NCBI RefSeq assembly: GCF_036924715.1
Contig: NZ_JAZHSB010000001.1
Span: 2,781,001-2,845,000 of the forward strand
Direction of reading: 5' to 3'
DNA length: 64,000 nt
DNA from: Bradyrhizobium sp. AZCC 1721
Lineage (GTDB): Bacteria; Pseudomonadota; Alphaproteobacteria; Rhizobiales; Xanthobacteraceae
Shown: positions 9,832 to 19,162 of the stretch, piece by piece
How positions within the stretch are numbered: the stretch's first letter is position 1
Layout: every line of letters begins with the position of its first letter
The notes under the pieces: model-generated
What the model was told of the DNA's origin: nothing
The model's input: only the letters and a program-made list of their open reading frames with translations
Databases searched by the model: none
Program-made: the position numbers and the translations under genes

Positions 9832-11186
9832 GCCACTAGCCTCCGCACCGCTGCGTTGAACGTGTCGCGCGCGCTCTCGCGGAGTCGGTGAAGTCCTTTC
9901 TCGACGACTTTGGCGCCGCCGGCCCAGACAGTGTCGACGGCACTTGCGCCTGCTGCAAAAATCCAGCCGTCGAGGACGGCATCCCCGCGACGCCCGGCGA
10001 GCGAGGGATGGGTAGTGTCGAGAGTCACGATGTCGGCGCGTGCACCGGCCTGGAGGCCAGCAGTTGGCTGTGCGAGCGCCTGGGCGCCGCCGGTGAGCGC
10101 GGCGTCGAACAGCGCTCGGCCGGTCGACAGGCCAGGACCGCCGGACAGCACATTGCGCTCACGGTGTTTCAAGCGCTGGCCATATTCGAGCTGACGCAGT
10201 TCGTCGGTGACGCCGACCAGCACGTTGGAGTCCGTCCCGATGCCGAACCGCCCGCCGGCATCGAGGAATTCGCGAGCCGGAAAAATGCCGTCGCCAAGAC
10301 TGGCTTCGGTGACCGGGCAAAGTCCGGCGACCGCACCGCTTATTGCCAGCGCGGTGGTTTCCGCTTCGGTCATATGGGTCGCATGGATCAGGCACCAGCG
10401 CTGATCGACGGGCGCATGTTCGAGCAGCCACTCAACCGGCCGCCGGCCCGACCAGGCGATGCATTCCTCGACTTCCCTGGTCTGTTCGGCGGCATGGATA
10501 TGCATCGGCCCGGCTTCGGCCAATGGCGCGATGGCCGCTAATTCGTTAGGCGTCACGGCGCGCAGGCTGTGCGGGGCGATGCCGATATTGGCTCCGGGCA
10601 GCGTGCGGACGGCTGTCCGTGTGGCGTCAGTTAGTTTAGCAAACTGATCGACCGAGCAGATGAACCGGCGCTGGCCGGCATGTGGCGCCGCCCCGCCGAA
10701 CGAGCTGTGTGCATAGAAACTCGGCAGCAGCGTCAGTCCGATGCCGGAGATTTCGGCGGCCCACGCAATTCGCGTCGCCATCTCCGCAGGGTTGGCGTAG
10801 GGCGCGCCGTTGTGGTCGTGATGGAGATAGTGGAATTCGCCGACGCGCGTATAGCCTTGCTCGAGCATCTCGACATAGAGCAGCGTGGCGACGGCTTCGA
10901 CGTCTTCTGGCGTCATTTCGAGTGCGAAGCGATACATCGTCTCGCGCCATGTCCAGAACGTATCCGCGGAATTGCCGCGCGTTTCGGCGAGCCCCGCCAT
11001 GCCACGCTGGAACGCATGGCTATGCAGGCTCGCTATGCCCGGAATCGCCAGCTTGTAGCGCTCGTCCTGCGGTCCCGGCGCCACGCCGGCCGTAACCTTG
11101 GTGATGGTCTGGTCCGTCACCACCACCTGCACGTCATCGGCCCACCCCGAAGGGAGCAGCGCTGATGCGAAATGCAGTGTCGACAT
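9828..11186 (-). CDS. hutF: Formimidoylglutamate deiminase
   Basis: A 452-residue amidohydrolase-superfamily enzyme converting N-formimino-L-glutamate to N-formyl-L-glutamate plus ammonia, a step of the five-step histidine pathway. Metal-binding motifs are visible: GIASLHSHAFQRGMAG, the histidine in GIAPHSLRAV, HIHAAEQ, and the aspartate in RFGIGTDSNV. The ATG at 11186 is preferred over a GTG at 11216 because the likely transcript from the predicted promoter would begin close to or inside that GTG, and the protein similarity starts here. The deformylase expected to act next (HutG) is not encoded in this window. Confidence 0.9.
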   Translation of the reverse strand: MSTLHFASALLPSGWADDVQVVVTDQTITKVTAGVAPGPQDERYKLAIPGIASLHSHAFQRGMAGLAETRGNSADTFWTWRETMYRFALEMTPEDVEAVATLLYVEMLEQGYTRVGEFHYLHHDHNGAPYANPAEMATRIAWAAEISGIGLTLLPSFYAHSSFGGAAPHAGQRRFICSVDQFAKLTDATRTAVRTLPGANIGIAPHSLRAVTPNELAAIAPLAEAGPMHIHAAEQTREVEECIAWSGRRPVEWLLEHAPVDQRWCLIHATHMTEAETTALAISGAVAGLCPVTEASLGDGIFPAREFLDAGGRFGIGTDSNVLVGVTDELRQLEYGQRLKHRERNVLSGGPGLSTGRALFDAALTGGAQALAQPTAGLQAGARADIVTLDTTHPSLAGRRGDAVLDGWIFAAGASAVDTVWAGGAKVVEKGLHRLRESARDTFNAAVRRLVA

Positions 11187-11200
11187 GTTTCGAAACCGGC

Positions 11201-11229
11201 TGGACAGAACACTCACGCGATTTTATGTA
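11201..11229 (+). promoter_or_regulatory. Predicted sigma-70 promoter for hutI-hutH-hutU
   Basis: A TGGACA -35 box (11201-11206), 17-base spacer and TATGTA -10 box (11224-11229), lying 45 bases upstream of the hutI ATG. The -10 box is the left arm of the HutC-like palindrome, so bound repressor would block polymerase. Confidence 0.55.
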
Positions 11230-11249
11230 TAGACATATAGATACGTCAA
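11220..11249 (-). promoter_or_regulatory. Predicted sigma-70 promoter for hutF-hutC
   Basis: Read leftward: TTGACG (-35, 11249-11244), 18-base spacer and TAAAAT (-10, 11225-11220). Start of transcription would fall near 11213, giving a leader of about 25-30 bases before the hutF ATG at 11186. It overlaps the opposite-facing hutI promoter. Confidence 0.55.
11224..11237. promoter_or_regulatory. HutC-type operator palindrome
   Basis: TATGTATAGACATA is a perfect dyad TATGT-N4-ACATA. It sits in the divergent hutF/hutI promoter and overlaps the -10 elements of both predicted promoters. GntR/HutC-family repressors bind dyads of this TGTATA type, and hutC is encoded next door. Binding by HutC is inferred. 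Confidence 0.6.
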
Positions 11250-11274
11250 GCTCCTGCCGCTGAAGGAGAGCTGC

Positions 11275-12489
11275 ATGGCCGACCGCTTCGATCGAATCTG
11301 GCTCAACGCCCGGCTCGCCACGGTCCGGGAGGATATGCCCGGGCTCGGTGTGATCGAGGACGGCTTGGTCGCGGCGCGCGACGGACGCATCGCGTTCGCC
11401 GGTAGCCGTTCCGACTTTCCATTGGACGCTGATGCGGCCGAGCGGATCGATTGCGCGGGGCGCTGGATCACGCCGGGATTGGTGGATTGTCACACCCATC
11501 TGGTTTTTGGCGGAAACCGCGCCCACGAGTTCGAGCTGCGGCTGCAGGGAGCGAGCTATGAAGAGATCGCGCGCGCAGGCGGCGGCATTGTATCCACGGT
11601 CGCGGCGACGCGGGCGTCCAGTGAGGCCGAGCTTGTTGCCGACGCGCTGCCAAGGCTCGATGCCCTGATCGGCGAGGGCGTAACGACGCTGGAGATCAAA
11701 TCCGGCTACGGGCTCGATACCGAAACCGAGATGCGTCAGCTCTCAGCGGCGCGCGCGCTCGGTGACAAGCGTCCGGTCGCCATCAAGACGACATTTCTCG
11801 GCGCGCACGCGACGCCTCCGGAAGCTGACGGTGACAAGGATCGGTATATCGATCTTATCTGCCGCGAGATGTTGCCAGCGGTGGCGCAGGCCGGATTGGC
11901 CGATGCCGTCGATGCTTTCATGGAAGGCATTGCGTTCTCGGGAGAGCAAACGGCACGGGTGTTCCGCGCGGCAAAGGGGCTTGGATTGCCGGTCAAGCTG
12001 CATGCGGATCAGTTGTCGAACCTCGGCGGCGCCGCGCTTGCCGCGGAATTCGCGGCCTTGTCGGCAGATCATCTGGAGCACACCGATGATGCCGGCGCCG
12101 CGGCAATGGCGCGAGCAGGGACGGTGGCGGTACTGCTGCCGGGCGCATTCTATTTTATTCGCGAGACGACGAGGCCGCCGATCGAACTATTCCGCGCCCA
12201 CGGCGTCAACATGGCACTTGCGACTGACTGCAATCCCGGCAGTTCGCCGCTGACGTCGCTTCTCCTGGCAATGAATATGGGCGCAACGCTGTTCCGGCTG
12301 ACCGTTGCCGAATGCCTCGCTGGCGTAACGCGGGAAGGTGCGCGCGCACTCGGAATTCTCGGTGAGACAGGAACGCTTCAGGCGGGCAAATGGTGTGATC
12401 TTGCGATCTGGGAGATCGAGCAGCCGGCCGAGCTCGTTTACCGAATCGGCTTTAATCCGTTGCACAGCCGGGTGTGGAGGGGACAGTGA
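11275..12489 (+). CDS. hutI: Imidazolonepropionase
   Basis: A 404-residue amidohydrolase that opens 4-imidazolone-5-propionate to formiminoglutamate, the third step of histidine degradation. Recognisable motifs are the metal-binding [19 protein letters not shown], the segment [33 protein letters not shown], and [14 protein letters not shown]. The start has a strong ribosome-binding site (AAGGAGAG). Its TGA overlaps the GTG start of hutH. It is first of three rightward hut genes transcribed from the shared divergent promoter. Confidence 0.95.
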   Translation: MADRFDRIWLNARLATVREDMPGLGVIEDGLVAARDGRIAFAGSRSDFPLDADAAERIDCAGRWITPGLVDCHTHLVFGGNRAHEFELRLQGASYEEIARAGGGIVSTVAATRASSEAELVADALPRLDALIGEGVTTLEIKSGYGLDTETEMRQLSAARALGDKRPVAIKTTFLGAHATPPEADGDKDRYIDLICREMLPAVAQAGLADAVDAFMEGIAFSGEQTARVFRAAKGLGLPVKLHADQLSNLGGAALAAEFAALSADHLEHTDDAGAAAMARAGTVAVLLPGAFYFIRETTRPPIELFRAHGVNMALATDCNPGSSPLTSLLLAMNMGATLFRLTVAECLAGVTREGARALGILGETGTLQAGKWCDLAIWEIEQPAELVYRIGFNPLHSRVWRGQ

Positions 12490-14063
12490 GCCGCCCCGAC
12501 GCCCCCATTGTGGTTTCGCCTGGAAGGGTCAGCCTCGACGATCTGGCGCAAGTCCTGGCCGGGGCTCCGGTCGTGCTCGATCCGTCGTTCTGGTCGCGCG
12601 TTGAAGCTGCATCTTCGATTGTCGCCGCGGCCGCGCGTGCGGAAGCCCCAGCGTACGGCATCAATACCGGATTTGGAAAACTGGCGTCGAAACGGATTGC
12701 TGCCGACCAGACGGCGCTGCTGCAGCACAATCTCATTGTGTCGCATTGCTGCGGGGTAGGGCCGCCGACGCCGGAGCCGATCGTTCGTCTGATGATGGCG
12801 CTGAAGATCGTCTCGCTCGGACGAGGCGCATCGGGCGTGCGCCGCGAAATCATCGAGCAGCTTCAGGCCATGCTGGCGAAGGGCATTTGTCCGCTGGTGC
12901 CGCAGCAGGGATCGGTCGGAGCCTCCGGCGATCTGGCGCCGCTCGCGCATATGACGGCGGTCATGATCGGCGAGGGGCAGGCGCTGGTCGGCGGAAGCGT
13001 TGTGCCGGCCCGCGATGCACTGGCCGCCGCCGATCTTGCGCCGGTGGCGCTCGGTCCGAAGGAAGGCCTTGCGCTGATCAATGGTACGCAGTTTTCGACC
13101 GCCTACGCCATTTCCGGATTGCTGCGCGCCCATGGCCTGGCCAGTGCGGCGTTAGTGACGGGCGCGTTGTCGGTCGACGCCGCGATGGCGTCGACGGCGC
13201 CGTTTCGTCCCGAGATCCAGCAACTGCGCGGACATGCCGGGCAAATCGCCGCCGGCTCAACCCTGACCGCACTGCTGGACGGCAGCGACATCAGGAAGTC
13301 GCATCTCGAAGGCGACGAGCGCGTGCAGGATCCCTACTGCCTGCGCTGCCAGCCCCAGGTCGCCGGCGCCGCGCTCGATTTGCTGACGCAGGCCGCCCGC
13401 ACGCTGACGATCGAAGCCAACGCCGTCACCGATAACCCGCTGGTCCTGGTCGAGACGGCAGAGATCGTCTCGGGTGGCAATTTCCATGCAGAGCCGGTCG
13501 CCTTTGCCGCCGACCAGATTGCGCTGGCGCTGTCCGAGATTGGCGCGATCAGCGAGCGGCGCATCGCTACCCTGGTCGATCCCGCGCTCAACTTCGGCTT
13601 GCCACCGTTCCTGACTCCCGATCCCGGCCTCAACTCCGGATTCATGATCGCTGAAGTGACGGCAGCCGCGCTCTATGCGGAGAATAAACAGCGCGCCGCG
13701 GCCTGTTCGATCGACTCGACGCCGACCAGCGCCAACCAGGAAGATCACGTGTCGATGGCCGCACACGCGGCGCGCCGCTTGTCCGACATGGCGGACAATC
13801 TCGCCACCATCCTCGGCATCGAGCTATTGGTTGCGGTGCAAGGCATTGGGCTGCGCGCACCGCATTCGACCAGTCCCGCACTGGCTGCCGTGATTGCTGT
13901 ATTGCGCGAGCAGGTGCCGGCGCTCGGCAGCGATCGCTACATGGCCGACGATCTCGCGAAGGCAACGGCGCTGGTTGAGGCCGGCGCGTTGCCGACGGCC
14001 GCTATGTCGGTGCTTGAGAGTAACCCGTTTCCAATCCTTGCCGAGAGAGGCTCTTTGTCATGA
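12486..14063 (+). CDS. hutH: Histidine ammonia-lyase
   Basis: A 525-residue enzyme that deaminates L-histidine to urocanate, the first step of the pathway. The Ala146-Ser147-Gly148 triad within [14 protein letters not shown] forms the MIO prosthetic group. The GTG at 12486 overlaps the hutI stop (GTGA) and is preceded at good spacing by GGAGGGG; a GTG at 12474 lies before that site and is less likely. The length is normal for the family. The gene is coupled to hutI upstream and hutU downstream by 4-base overlaps. Confidence 0.95.
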   Translation: MSRPDAPIVVSPGRVSLDDLAQVLAGAPVVLDPSFWSRVEAASSIVAAAARAEAPAYGINTGFGKLASKRIAADQTALLQHNLIVSHCCGVGPPTPEPIVRLMMALKIVSLGRGASGVRREIIEQLQAMLAKGICPLVPQQGSVGASGDLAPLAHMTAVMIGEGQALVGGSVVPARDALAAADLAPVALGPKEGLALINGTQFSTAYAISGLLRAHGLASAALVTGALSVDAAMASTAPFRPEIQQLRGHAGQIAAGSTLTALLDGSDIRKSHLEGDERVQDPYCLRCQPQVAGAALDLLTQAARTLTIEANAVTDNPLVLVETAEIVSGGNFHAEPVAFAADQIALALSEIGAISERRIATLVDPALNFGLPPFLTPDPGLNSGFMIAEVTAAALYAENKQRAAACSIDSTPTSANQEDHVSMAAHAARRLSDMADNLATILGIELLVAVQGIGLRAPHSTSPALAAVIAVLREQVPALGSDRYMADDLAKATALVEAGALPTAAMSVLESNPFPILAERGSLS

Positions 14064-15730
14064 ACCGCCGACTGGACAACGACCGCATCATCCGGGCGCC
14101 CCGCGGGCCCGAGATCAGCGCCAAGAGCTGGTTGACGGAAGCGCCGCTTCGAATGCTGATGAACAATCTCGATCCCGACGTTGCCGAACGGCCGAGCGAA
14201 CTCGTCGTCTATGGCGGAATCGGCCGGGCCGCCCGCGACTGGGACAGCTTTGACCGAATCGTCGCCTCGCTGCGCAAGCTCGAAGGCGATCAGACGCTGG
14301 TGGTGCAGTCGGGCAAGCCGGTCGGAATTTTCCGCACCCATGCCGATGCGCCGCGCGTGCTGATCGCGAACTCGAATCTGGTGCCGCACTGGGCGACGCT
14401 CGATCACTTCAATGAACTCGACAAGCAGGGGCTGATGATGTTCGGCCAGATGACGGCGGGATCGTGGATCTACATCGGCAGCCAGGGCATCGTGCAGGGG
14501 ACGTACGAAACGTTTGTCGAGGTCGGGCGGCGTCACTACGGCGGCAACCTCGCGGGCAAGTGGATCTTGACGGCGGGTCTCGGCGGCATGGGCGGCGCGC
14601 AGCCGCTCGCCGCAACCATGGCCGGGGCGTCGATGCTCGCGATCGAATGCCAACCGAGCCGCATCGAGATGCGGTTGCGCACGGGTTACCTCGACCGACA
14701 GGCAAGCTCGCTTGACGAGGCGCTCGCGATCATGACGGAGGCGAAGCAGAACAAGAAGCCGGTTTCCGTCGGCCTGCTTGGCAATGCCGCCGAGCTCTTT
14801 CCAGAGCTGGTGCGTCGCGGCGTCAGGCCGGACATCGTTACCGACCAGACCAGCGCGCACGATCCGATCAACGGCTATTTGCCGAAGGGATGGACGCTTG
14901 CCGAGTGGGAATCGAAACGCGAGGCCGATCCGAAAGCGGTTGAAGTCGCGGCCAAGACCTCCATGGTCGGTCATGTCCAGGCCATGCTGGATTTTCACGC
15001 GCAAGGTATTCCCACGCTCGACTATGGCAACAACATCCGCCAGATGGCGAAGGACATGGGATTGAAGAACGCGTTCGATTTCCCGGGCTTCGTACCGGCC
15101 TACATCCGTCCGCTGTTTTGCCGCGGCGTCGGCCCGTTCCGGTGGGCGGCGCTATCAGGAGATCCCGAAGATATTTTTCGGACCGACGCCAAAGTCAAGG
15201 AGCTGATGCCGGACGATAGGCATCTCCATAACTGGCTCGACATGGCGAAAGCACGGATCAAGTTCCAGGGGCTGCCGGCACGAATCTGCTGGGTCGGTCT
15301 GGGTGATCGCCACCGGCTCGGCATGGCGTTCAATGACATGGTGGCGCGCGGCGAACTGAAGGCGCCGATCGTCATCGGCCGCGATCATCTCGACAGCGGC
15401 TCGGTTGCGAGCCCGAACCGCGAAACCGAAGCTATGCTCGACGGCTCGGATGCAGTGTCGGACTGGCCGCTGCTCAATGCGCTGCTCAATTGTGCCAGCG
15501 GAGCCACCTGGGTCTCGATACATCATGGCGGCGGCGTCGGGATCGGCTATTCGCAGCACGCCGGCATGGTCATTGTCGCCGACGGAACGCAAGAGGCGGC
15601 GCGTCGACTTGAACGCGTGTTGTGGAACGATCCGGCATCGGGCGTCATGCGTCATGCCGACGCCGGCTATGAAAGCGCGATTGCATGTGCCCGCGCCAAC
15701 GGGCTCGATCTGCCCGGTCTGACGTTGTAG
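14060..15730 (+). CDS. hutU: Urocanate hydratase (urocanase)
   Basis: A 556-residue cytosolic enzyme that converts urocanate to imidazolonepropionate using tightly bound NAD+ as electrophile. Landmarks are the N-terminal [20 protein letters not shown], the nucleotide-binding [34 protein letters not shown], and [17 protein letters not shown]. The catalytic cysteine region ([12 protein letters not shown]) is present. The start ATG overlaps the hutH TGA. It ends the hutIHU operon; no clear hairpin terminator follows. Confidence 0.96.
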   Translation: MNRRLDNDRIIRAPRGPEISAKSWLTEAPLRMLMNNLDPDVAERPSELVVYGGIGRAARDWDSFDRIVASLRKLEGDQTLVVQSGKPVGIFRTHADAPRVLIANSNLVPHWATLDHFNELDKQGLMMFGQMTAGSWIYIGSQGIVQGTYETFVEVGRRHYGGNLAGKWILTAGLGGMGGAQPLAATMAGASMLAIECQPSRIEMRLRTGYLDRQASSLDEALAIMTEAKQNKKPVSVGLLGNAAELFPELVRRGVRPDIVTDQTSAHDPINGYLPKGWTLAEWESKREADPKAVEVAAKTSMVGHVQAMLDFHAQGIPTLDYGNNIRQMAKDMGLKNAFDFPGFVPAYIRPLFCRGVGPFRWAALSGDPEDIFRTDAKVKELMPDDRHLHNWLDMAKARIKFQGLPARICWVGLGDRHRLGMAFNDMVARGELKAPIVIGRDHLDSGSVASPNRETEAMLDGSDAVSDWPLLNALLNCASGATWVSIHHGGGVGIGYSQHAGMVIVADGTQEAARRLERVLWNDPASGVMRHADAGYESAIACARANGLDLPGLTL

Positions 15731-15781
15731 CTCCGGACTTTCTTGCGCCGGTGCTTCCAGAGGGGAGGATTTCCTTCCTTG

Positions 15782-15811
15782 TTGTAAATGCACACAGTTT
15801 ACCTATATAGT
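15782..15811 (+). promoter_or_regulatory. Candidate promoter and operator for the URC operon
   Basis: A TTGTAA box at 15782-15787 is followed 18 bases later by TATAGT (15806-15811); TATATA at 15804 is an alternative -10. A perfect dyad GTAAA-N9-TTTAC (15784-15802) spans the -35 and spacer, so a repressor could act here. The regulator is unknown; none is encoded beside the operon. Confidence 0.4.
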
Positions 15812-15903
15812 ACTGCAGGGGTCACTGACCCGCATAATTCATTTGGTTCTCCGGTCAGGCCCGTCATTAAGGCGGGCCGTTGCCGTTTTGGGACTACCGA
15901 ACG

Positions 15904-17154
15904 ATGAGCAATTCCAATCGTATCGACCATATTCGCCTGACATCGCATCCGGTGCCTGGTGCAACACATGAATTCCCGATCGTGTGGGGAGCGCCGACCG
16001 CGCGTGAACGTGGTCCCATCATCGGGACGGTATCGCGCCCGCAGGATCGCAACGTGATTGGCACTCACGGGGGCTCCTATGCGGTCTACCGCGCGCTTGC
16101 CGTTTCTTCGGGTGCGCTGGATCCGATCCGTCGTCCCGACCTGACCAACACACACCCGGCCGCGACCGTTGGGCCGTTCTCGCAATGGATAGATCCGGAA
16201 CGCATTGTTGCGCTCGATCCGTGGGGACATCTCGTCGCGGAGAACTTTCGCGCCGAAATCACGGAAGGCATCGATATCCGGCCGAGCATCGCGATCACGC
16301 GGGCCAGGCTCGACCTGCCGGAAATTCAGGCGGCTCTGACCGCCAAGCGGCTGGTGCCCGATGGCGAGTTCGTTCACGCCAGCGGTTCCGTCTCCGTTGT
16401 CAAGATTGCGATCGATCCGGTCTGGCACTTGCCCGGGATCGCGCGGCGCTTCGGCACGAGCGTGACCAATCTGCGGCGTGCGCTGTTCGAACAGACCGCG
16501 GGCATGTTTCCCGAGCTTGTCACGCGCCCCGATCTGCAAGTCTTTCTTCCGCCGATCGGCGGAACGACCGTCTATCTGTTCGGCGATGTCACGAAGCTTC
16601 CGGACCATCGGACCAAAATCACCTGTCGCGTCCATGACGAGTGCAACGGTTCGGATGTTTTCGGCTCGGACATTTGCACCTGCCGTCCATATCTCATTCA
16701 GGGCATCGAGGAATGCGCGCGCGCCGGACAATCGGGGGGGCTGGGCGTTATCGTCTACAATCGCAAGGAAGGCCGGGCGCTCGGCGAGGTCACGAAGTTT
16801 CTGGTCTACAATGCGCGCAAGCGCCAGGAAGATGGCGACGATGCATCCGCCTATTTCGAACGAACGGAATGCGTTGCCGGGGTGCAGGATGCGCGTTTCC
16901 AGCAACTGATGCCGGATGTCATTCACTGGCTGGGATTGAAGCGCATCGACCGCTTCATCTCGATGAGCGACATGAAATATGATGCGCTGACGGGGCAGGG
17001 TATCGACATTGTCGAGCGCGTCGCCATTCCCGATTACATGATTCCCGCCGACGCCCATGTGGAAATCGCCGCCAAGAAAGCCGCGGGATATTTTTCACCT
17101 GACACAAAGCCTGAGGACCTGATCGCCTCCGGTCGGCCGCTCGAAAAATACTAG
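15904..17154 (+). CDS. GTP cyclohydrolase II homologue of the URC1 type (uracil catabolism)
   Basis: A 416-residue protein longer than riboflavin-pathway RibA. Its C-terminal half carries the GTP cyclohydrolase II fold with the zinc-cysteine motif (HDECNGSDVFGSDICTC) and the region corresponding to the RibA active site (VIVYNRKEGRALG). The N-terminal about 190 residues are specific to the uracil-catabolism (URC1) branch. In yeast, URC1 acts with URC4 and a uracil phosphoribosyltransferase to open the pyrimidine ring. The next two genes encode precisely those partners, which supports this role over riboflavin synthesis. The ATG at 15904 was chosen; a TTG at 15880 is possible. Confidence 0.88.
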   Translation: MSNSNRIDHIRLTSHPVPGATHEFPIVWGAPTARERGPIIGTVSRPQDRNVIGTHGGSYAVYRALAVSSGALDPIRRPDLTNTHPAATVGPFSQWIDPERIVALDPWGHLVAENFRAEITEGIDIRPSIAITRARLDLPEIQAALTAKRLVPDGEFVHASGSVSVVKIAIDPVWHLPGIARRFGTSVTNLRRALFEQTAGMFPELVTRPDLQVFLPPIGGTTVYLFGDVTKLPDHRTKITCRVHDECNGSDVFGSDICTCRPYLIQGIEECARAGQSGGLGVIVYNRKEGRALGEVTKFLVYNARKRQEDGDDASAYFERTECVAGVQDARFQQLMPDVIHWLGLKRIDRFISMSDMKYDALTGQGIDIVERVAIPDYMIPADAHVEIAAKKAAGYFSPDTKPEDLIASGRPLEKY

Positions 17155-17169
17155 GGCGAGCCAGGGCCA

Positions 17170-18414
17170 TTGATCGTGACAGCAGACGCGACGGCAGACG
17201 GCTTATCTCCCTTAAGTGCGGAAGCGGTGCGCAGTCGCGCGCACCGGATGCTGGAAATCGGCTTGAACGACCAGCTTCAGCATTTCAAGGTCGATCTTGG
17301 CCGGCTCGACGAGGCGGTTGATCTCGTGCTTGCGACAACGCGCAAGGCCTATCCGACGTTCGATATTCCCTTTCATTCGCGCTGGCGCCATTTTGTCGTC
17401 GGCGGCATCGATCGCTGGGCGGTCCTTGCCGACGCCAAGAACTGGCGCGGCAGGAAAGAGCGCGCGCGCGCCGAGTTTGACCTTGCCATGATCAGTGTGC
17501 TGCTCGATGCTGGAGCAGGCCCGTCGTGGCGCTATCGCGATCCCTTGACGGGCGCAAGTATCGGCCGTTCGGAGGGGCTGGCGCTTGCCAGTCTGGACAT
17601 GTTTGCGCGTGGTGTCTTCTCAGCGAAGGCTGACGAACCGTTGCGAGCGGATGTCGCTGTGCTTCAGCGGCTGACTGTTGCCGATCTGCAGACTGGCTTT
17701 CAGGTTGCGGACGAGAATCCGCTGGTTGGCCTCGAGGGCCGTATCAGCCTTCTTCGCCGGCTCGGCGACGTAGCATCGGCGTCGCCGCAGATATTCGCCC
17801 GCGACGACACGGCTCGGCCGGGTGGATTATTTGATCACCTCACAGCGACGGCCGACGCGGGGGTGATCGCTGCCTCGACGATTTTGTCAGAACTTTTGCG
17901 CCAATTGGGGCCGATCTGGCCGTCGCGCATAACGTTCGGCGGAATTCCGTTAGGAGATTGCTGGCATCATCCGGCGCTGAAGACCGAGGATGCGACCAGC
18001 GGGCTGGTGCCGCTGCACAAATTGTCGCAGTGGCTATCGTATTCGCTGATCGAGCCGATACAGCGGGCGGGGCTGCAGGTGACGGATATCGACGGCCTGA
18101 CGGGCCTCGCGGAATACCGCAACGGTGGATTGTTCGTCGACGCCGGGGTACTGGTGCTGCGCGACCCCATGGACGCGCAACGCGAACATGATGTCGCGTC
18201 TCTGCTCGTGGTCGAGTGGAGGGCGCTGACCGTCGCGCTGCTGGACAGGCTGGCGGATCTGCTGCGGCAACGCGTTGGTCTTGACGCGGTCTCTCTTCCA
18301 CTGGCGAAGATTCTGGAAGGCGGCACCTGGGCGGCGGGCAGGGCGCTGGCGTTCGCGCGCCGGCCTGATGGTTCGCCGCCCGTCAAGGTCATTAGCGACG
18401 GTACGGTTTTCTAG
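17170..18414 (+). CDS. DUF1688 family protein of the URC4 type (uracil catabolism)
   Basis: A 414-residue protein recognised as DUF1688/URC4 by its context and by segments such as AYPTFDIPFHSRWRHF, LDAGAGPSWRYRDP, and LTGLAEYRNGGLFVD. URC4 is genetically required for uracil use in yeast and probably processes the URC1 product; its chemistry is not settled. No signal peptide or membrane segment is present, so it is cytosolic. The likely start is TTG at 17170 just after CCAGGG; GTG at 17176 is an alternative. It begins 15 bases after the URC1-type gene and is in the same operon. Confidence 0.88.
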   Translation: MIVTADATADGLSPLSAEAVRSRAHRMLEIGLNDQLQHFKVDLGRLDEAVDLVLATTRKAYPTFDIPFHSRWRHFVVGGIDRWAVLADAKNWRGRKERARAEFDLAMISVLLDAGAGPSWRYRDPLTGASIGRSEGLALASLDMFARGVFSAKADEPLRADVAVLQRLTVADLQTGFQVADENPLVGLEGRISLLRRLGDVASASPQIFARDDTARPGGLFDHLTATADAGVIAASTILSELLRQLGPIWPSRITFGGIPLGDCWHHPALKTEDATSGLVPLHKLSQWLSYSLIEPIQRAGLQVTDIDGLTGLAEYRNGGLFVDAGVLVLRDPMDAQREHDVASLLVVEWRALTVALLDRLADLLRQRVGLDAVSLPLAKILEGGTWAAGRALAFARRPDGSPPVKVISDGTVF

Positions 18415-18508
18415 TATCTGTTGACGCGTTTTCTTCATGCGAACAGACTATCCGGTTCGCTCAAAAATGCTATGGAACGCGATTCGATTACCCGCAGGGA
18501 GCAAAAGC

Positions 18509-19138
18509 ATGGAAGGCGTTACGATCGTGGATCACCCGTTGGTCCAGCACAAGCTTACGCTGATCCGCGACAAGACGATTTCGACCAAGTCTTTTCGCGA
18601 GCTCCTCAAGGAAATCGGAATGCTGCTTTGTTACGAGGTGACGCGCGACCTGCCGCTAACCGATGTGGAGGTCGAGACTCCGCTTGCACGAATGCACTCC
18701 GCCAAGATCGCGGGTAAGAAACTGGTTTTCGTGCCGGTGTTGCGGGCAGGGGTGACCTTTGTCGACGGAATGCTGGACCTCGTTCCGACCGCTCGCGTCG
18801 CGCATATCGGGCTCTACCGCGAACCGCATTCGTTCGTGGCGGTCGAATATTTCTTCAAATCGCCGTCCGATCTTCACGAGCGACTGGCAATCGTGGTGTC
18901 GCCGGTTCTTGCGACGGCGAACACGGCGGTGGCGGCGGTGGATCGGCTGAAGGAACGCGGCGCGAAGGATATTCGGCTGGTATGCCTGCTTGCCGCGCCG
19001 GAAGGTGTAGAGCGCTTCCGGGGCCTGCATCCCGACGTGCGATTGTGGACGGCCGGTATCGACGAGGGGCTCGATGCAAACGCCTTTATCCTGCCTGGCC
19101 TTGGTGATGCCGGGGATCGCGCCTACGGAACGCGGTAA
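18509..19138 (+). CDS. upp: Uracil phosphoribosyltransferase
   Basis: A 209-residue enzyme making UMP from uracil and PRPP. The uracil-binding C-terminal stretch is typical ([15 protein letters not shown]), and the N-terminus reads [18 protein letters not shown]. The ATG at 18509 follows AGGGAG and gives the family's usual length; the frame opens upstream at 18437 without similarity. The PRPP loop is atypical: where most bacterial enzymes have VDPMLATGGS this one has [10 protein letters not shown], lacking the acidic residue and the two glycines. As third gene of the URC operon it probably feeds the degradation pathway (URC6 role) rather than salvage alone. Confidence 0.88.
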   Translation: MEGVTIVDHPLVQHKLTLIRDKTISTKSFRELLKEIGMLLCYEVTRDLPLTDVEVETPLARMHSAKIAGKKLVFVPVLRAGVTFVDGMLDLVPTARVAHIGLYREPHSFVAVEYFFKSPSDLHERLAIVVSPVLATANTAVAAVDRLKERGAKDIRLVCLLAAPEGVERFRGLHPDVRLWTAGIDEGLDANAFILPGLGDAGDRAYGTR

Positions 19139-19162
19139 GGTCCCGACAGGTCTCGGCGCGCC

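Noticed and set aside
13937..15004. 355-residue minus-strand frame opposite hutU
   Set aside because: Shadow of urocanase with no recognisable fold.
15799..17058. 419-residue minus-strand frame opposite the GTP cyclohydrolase II homologue
   Set aside because: High-GC shadow frame; the plus-strand gene has clear family motifs and operon context.
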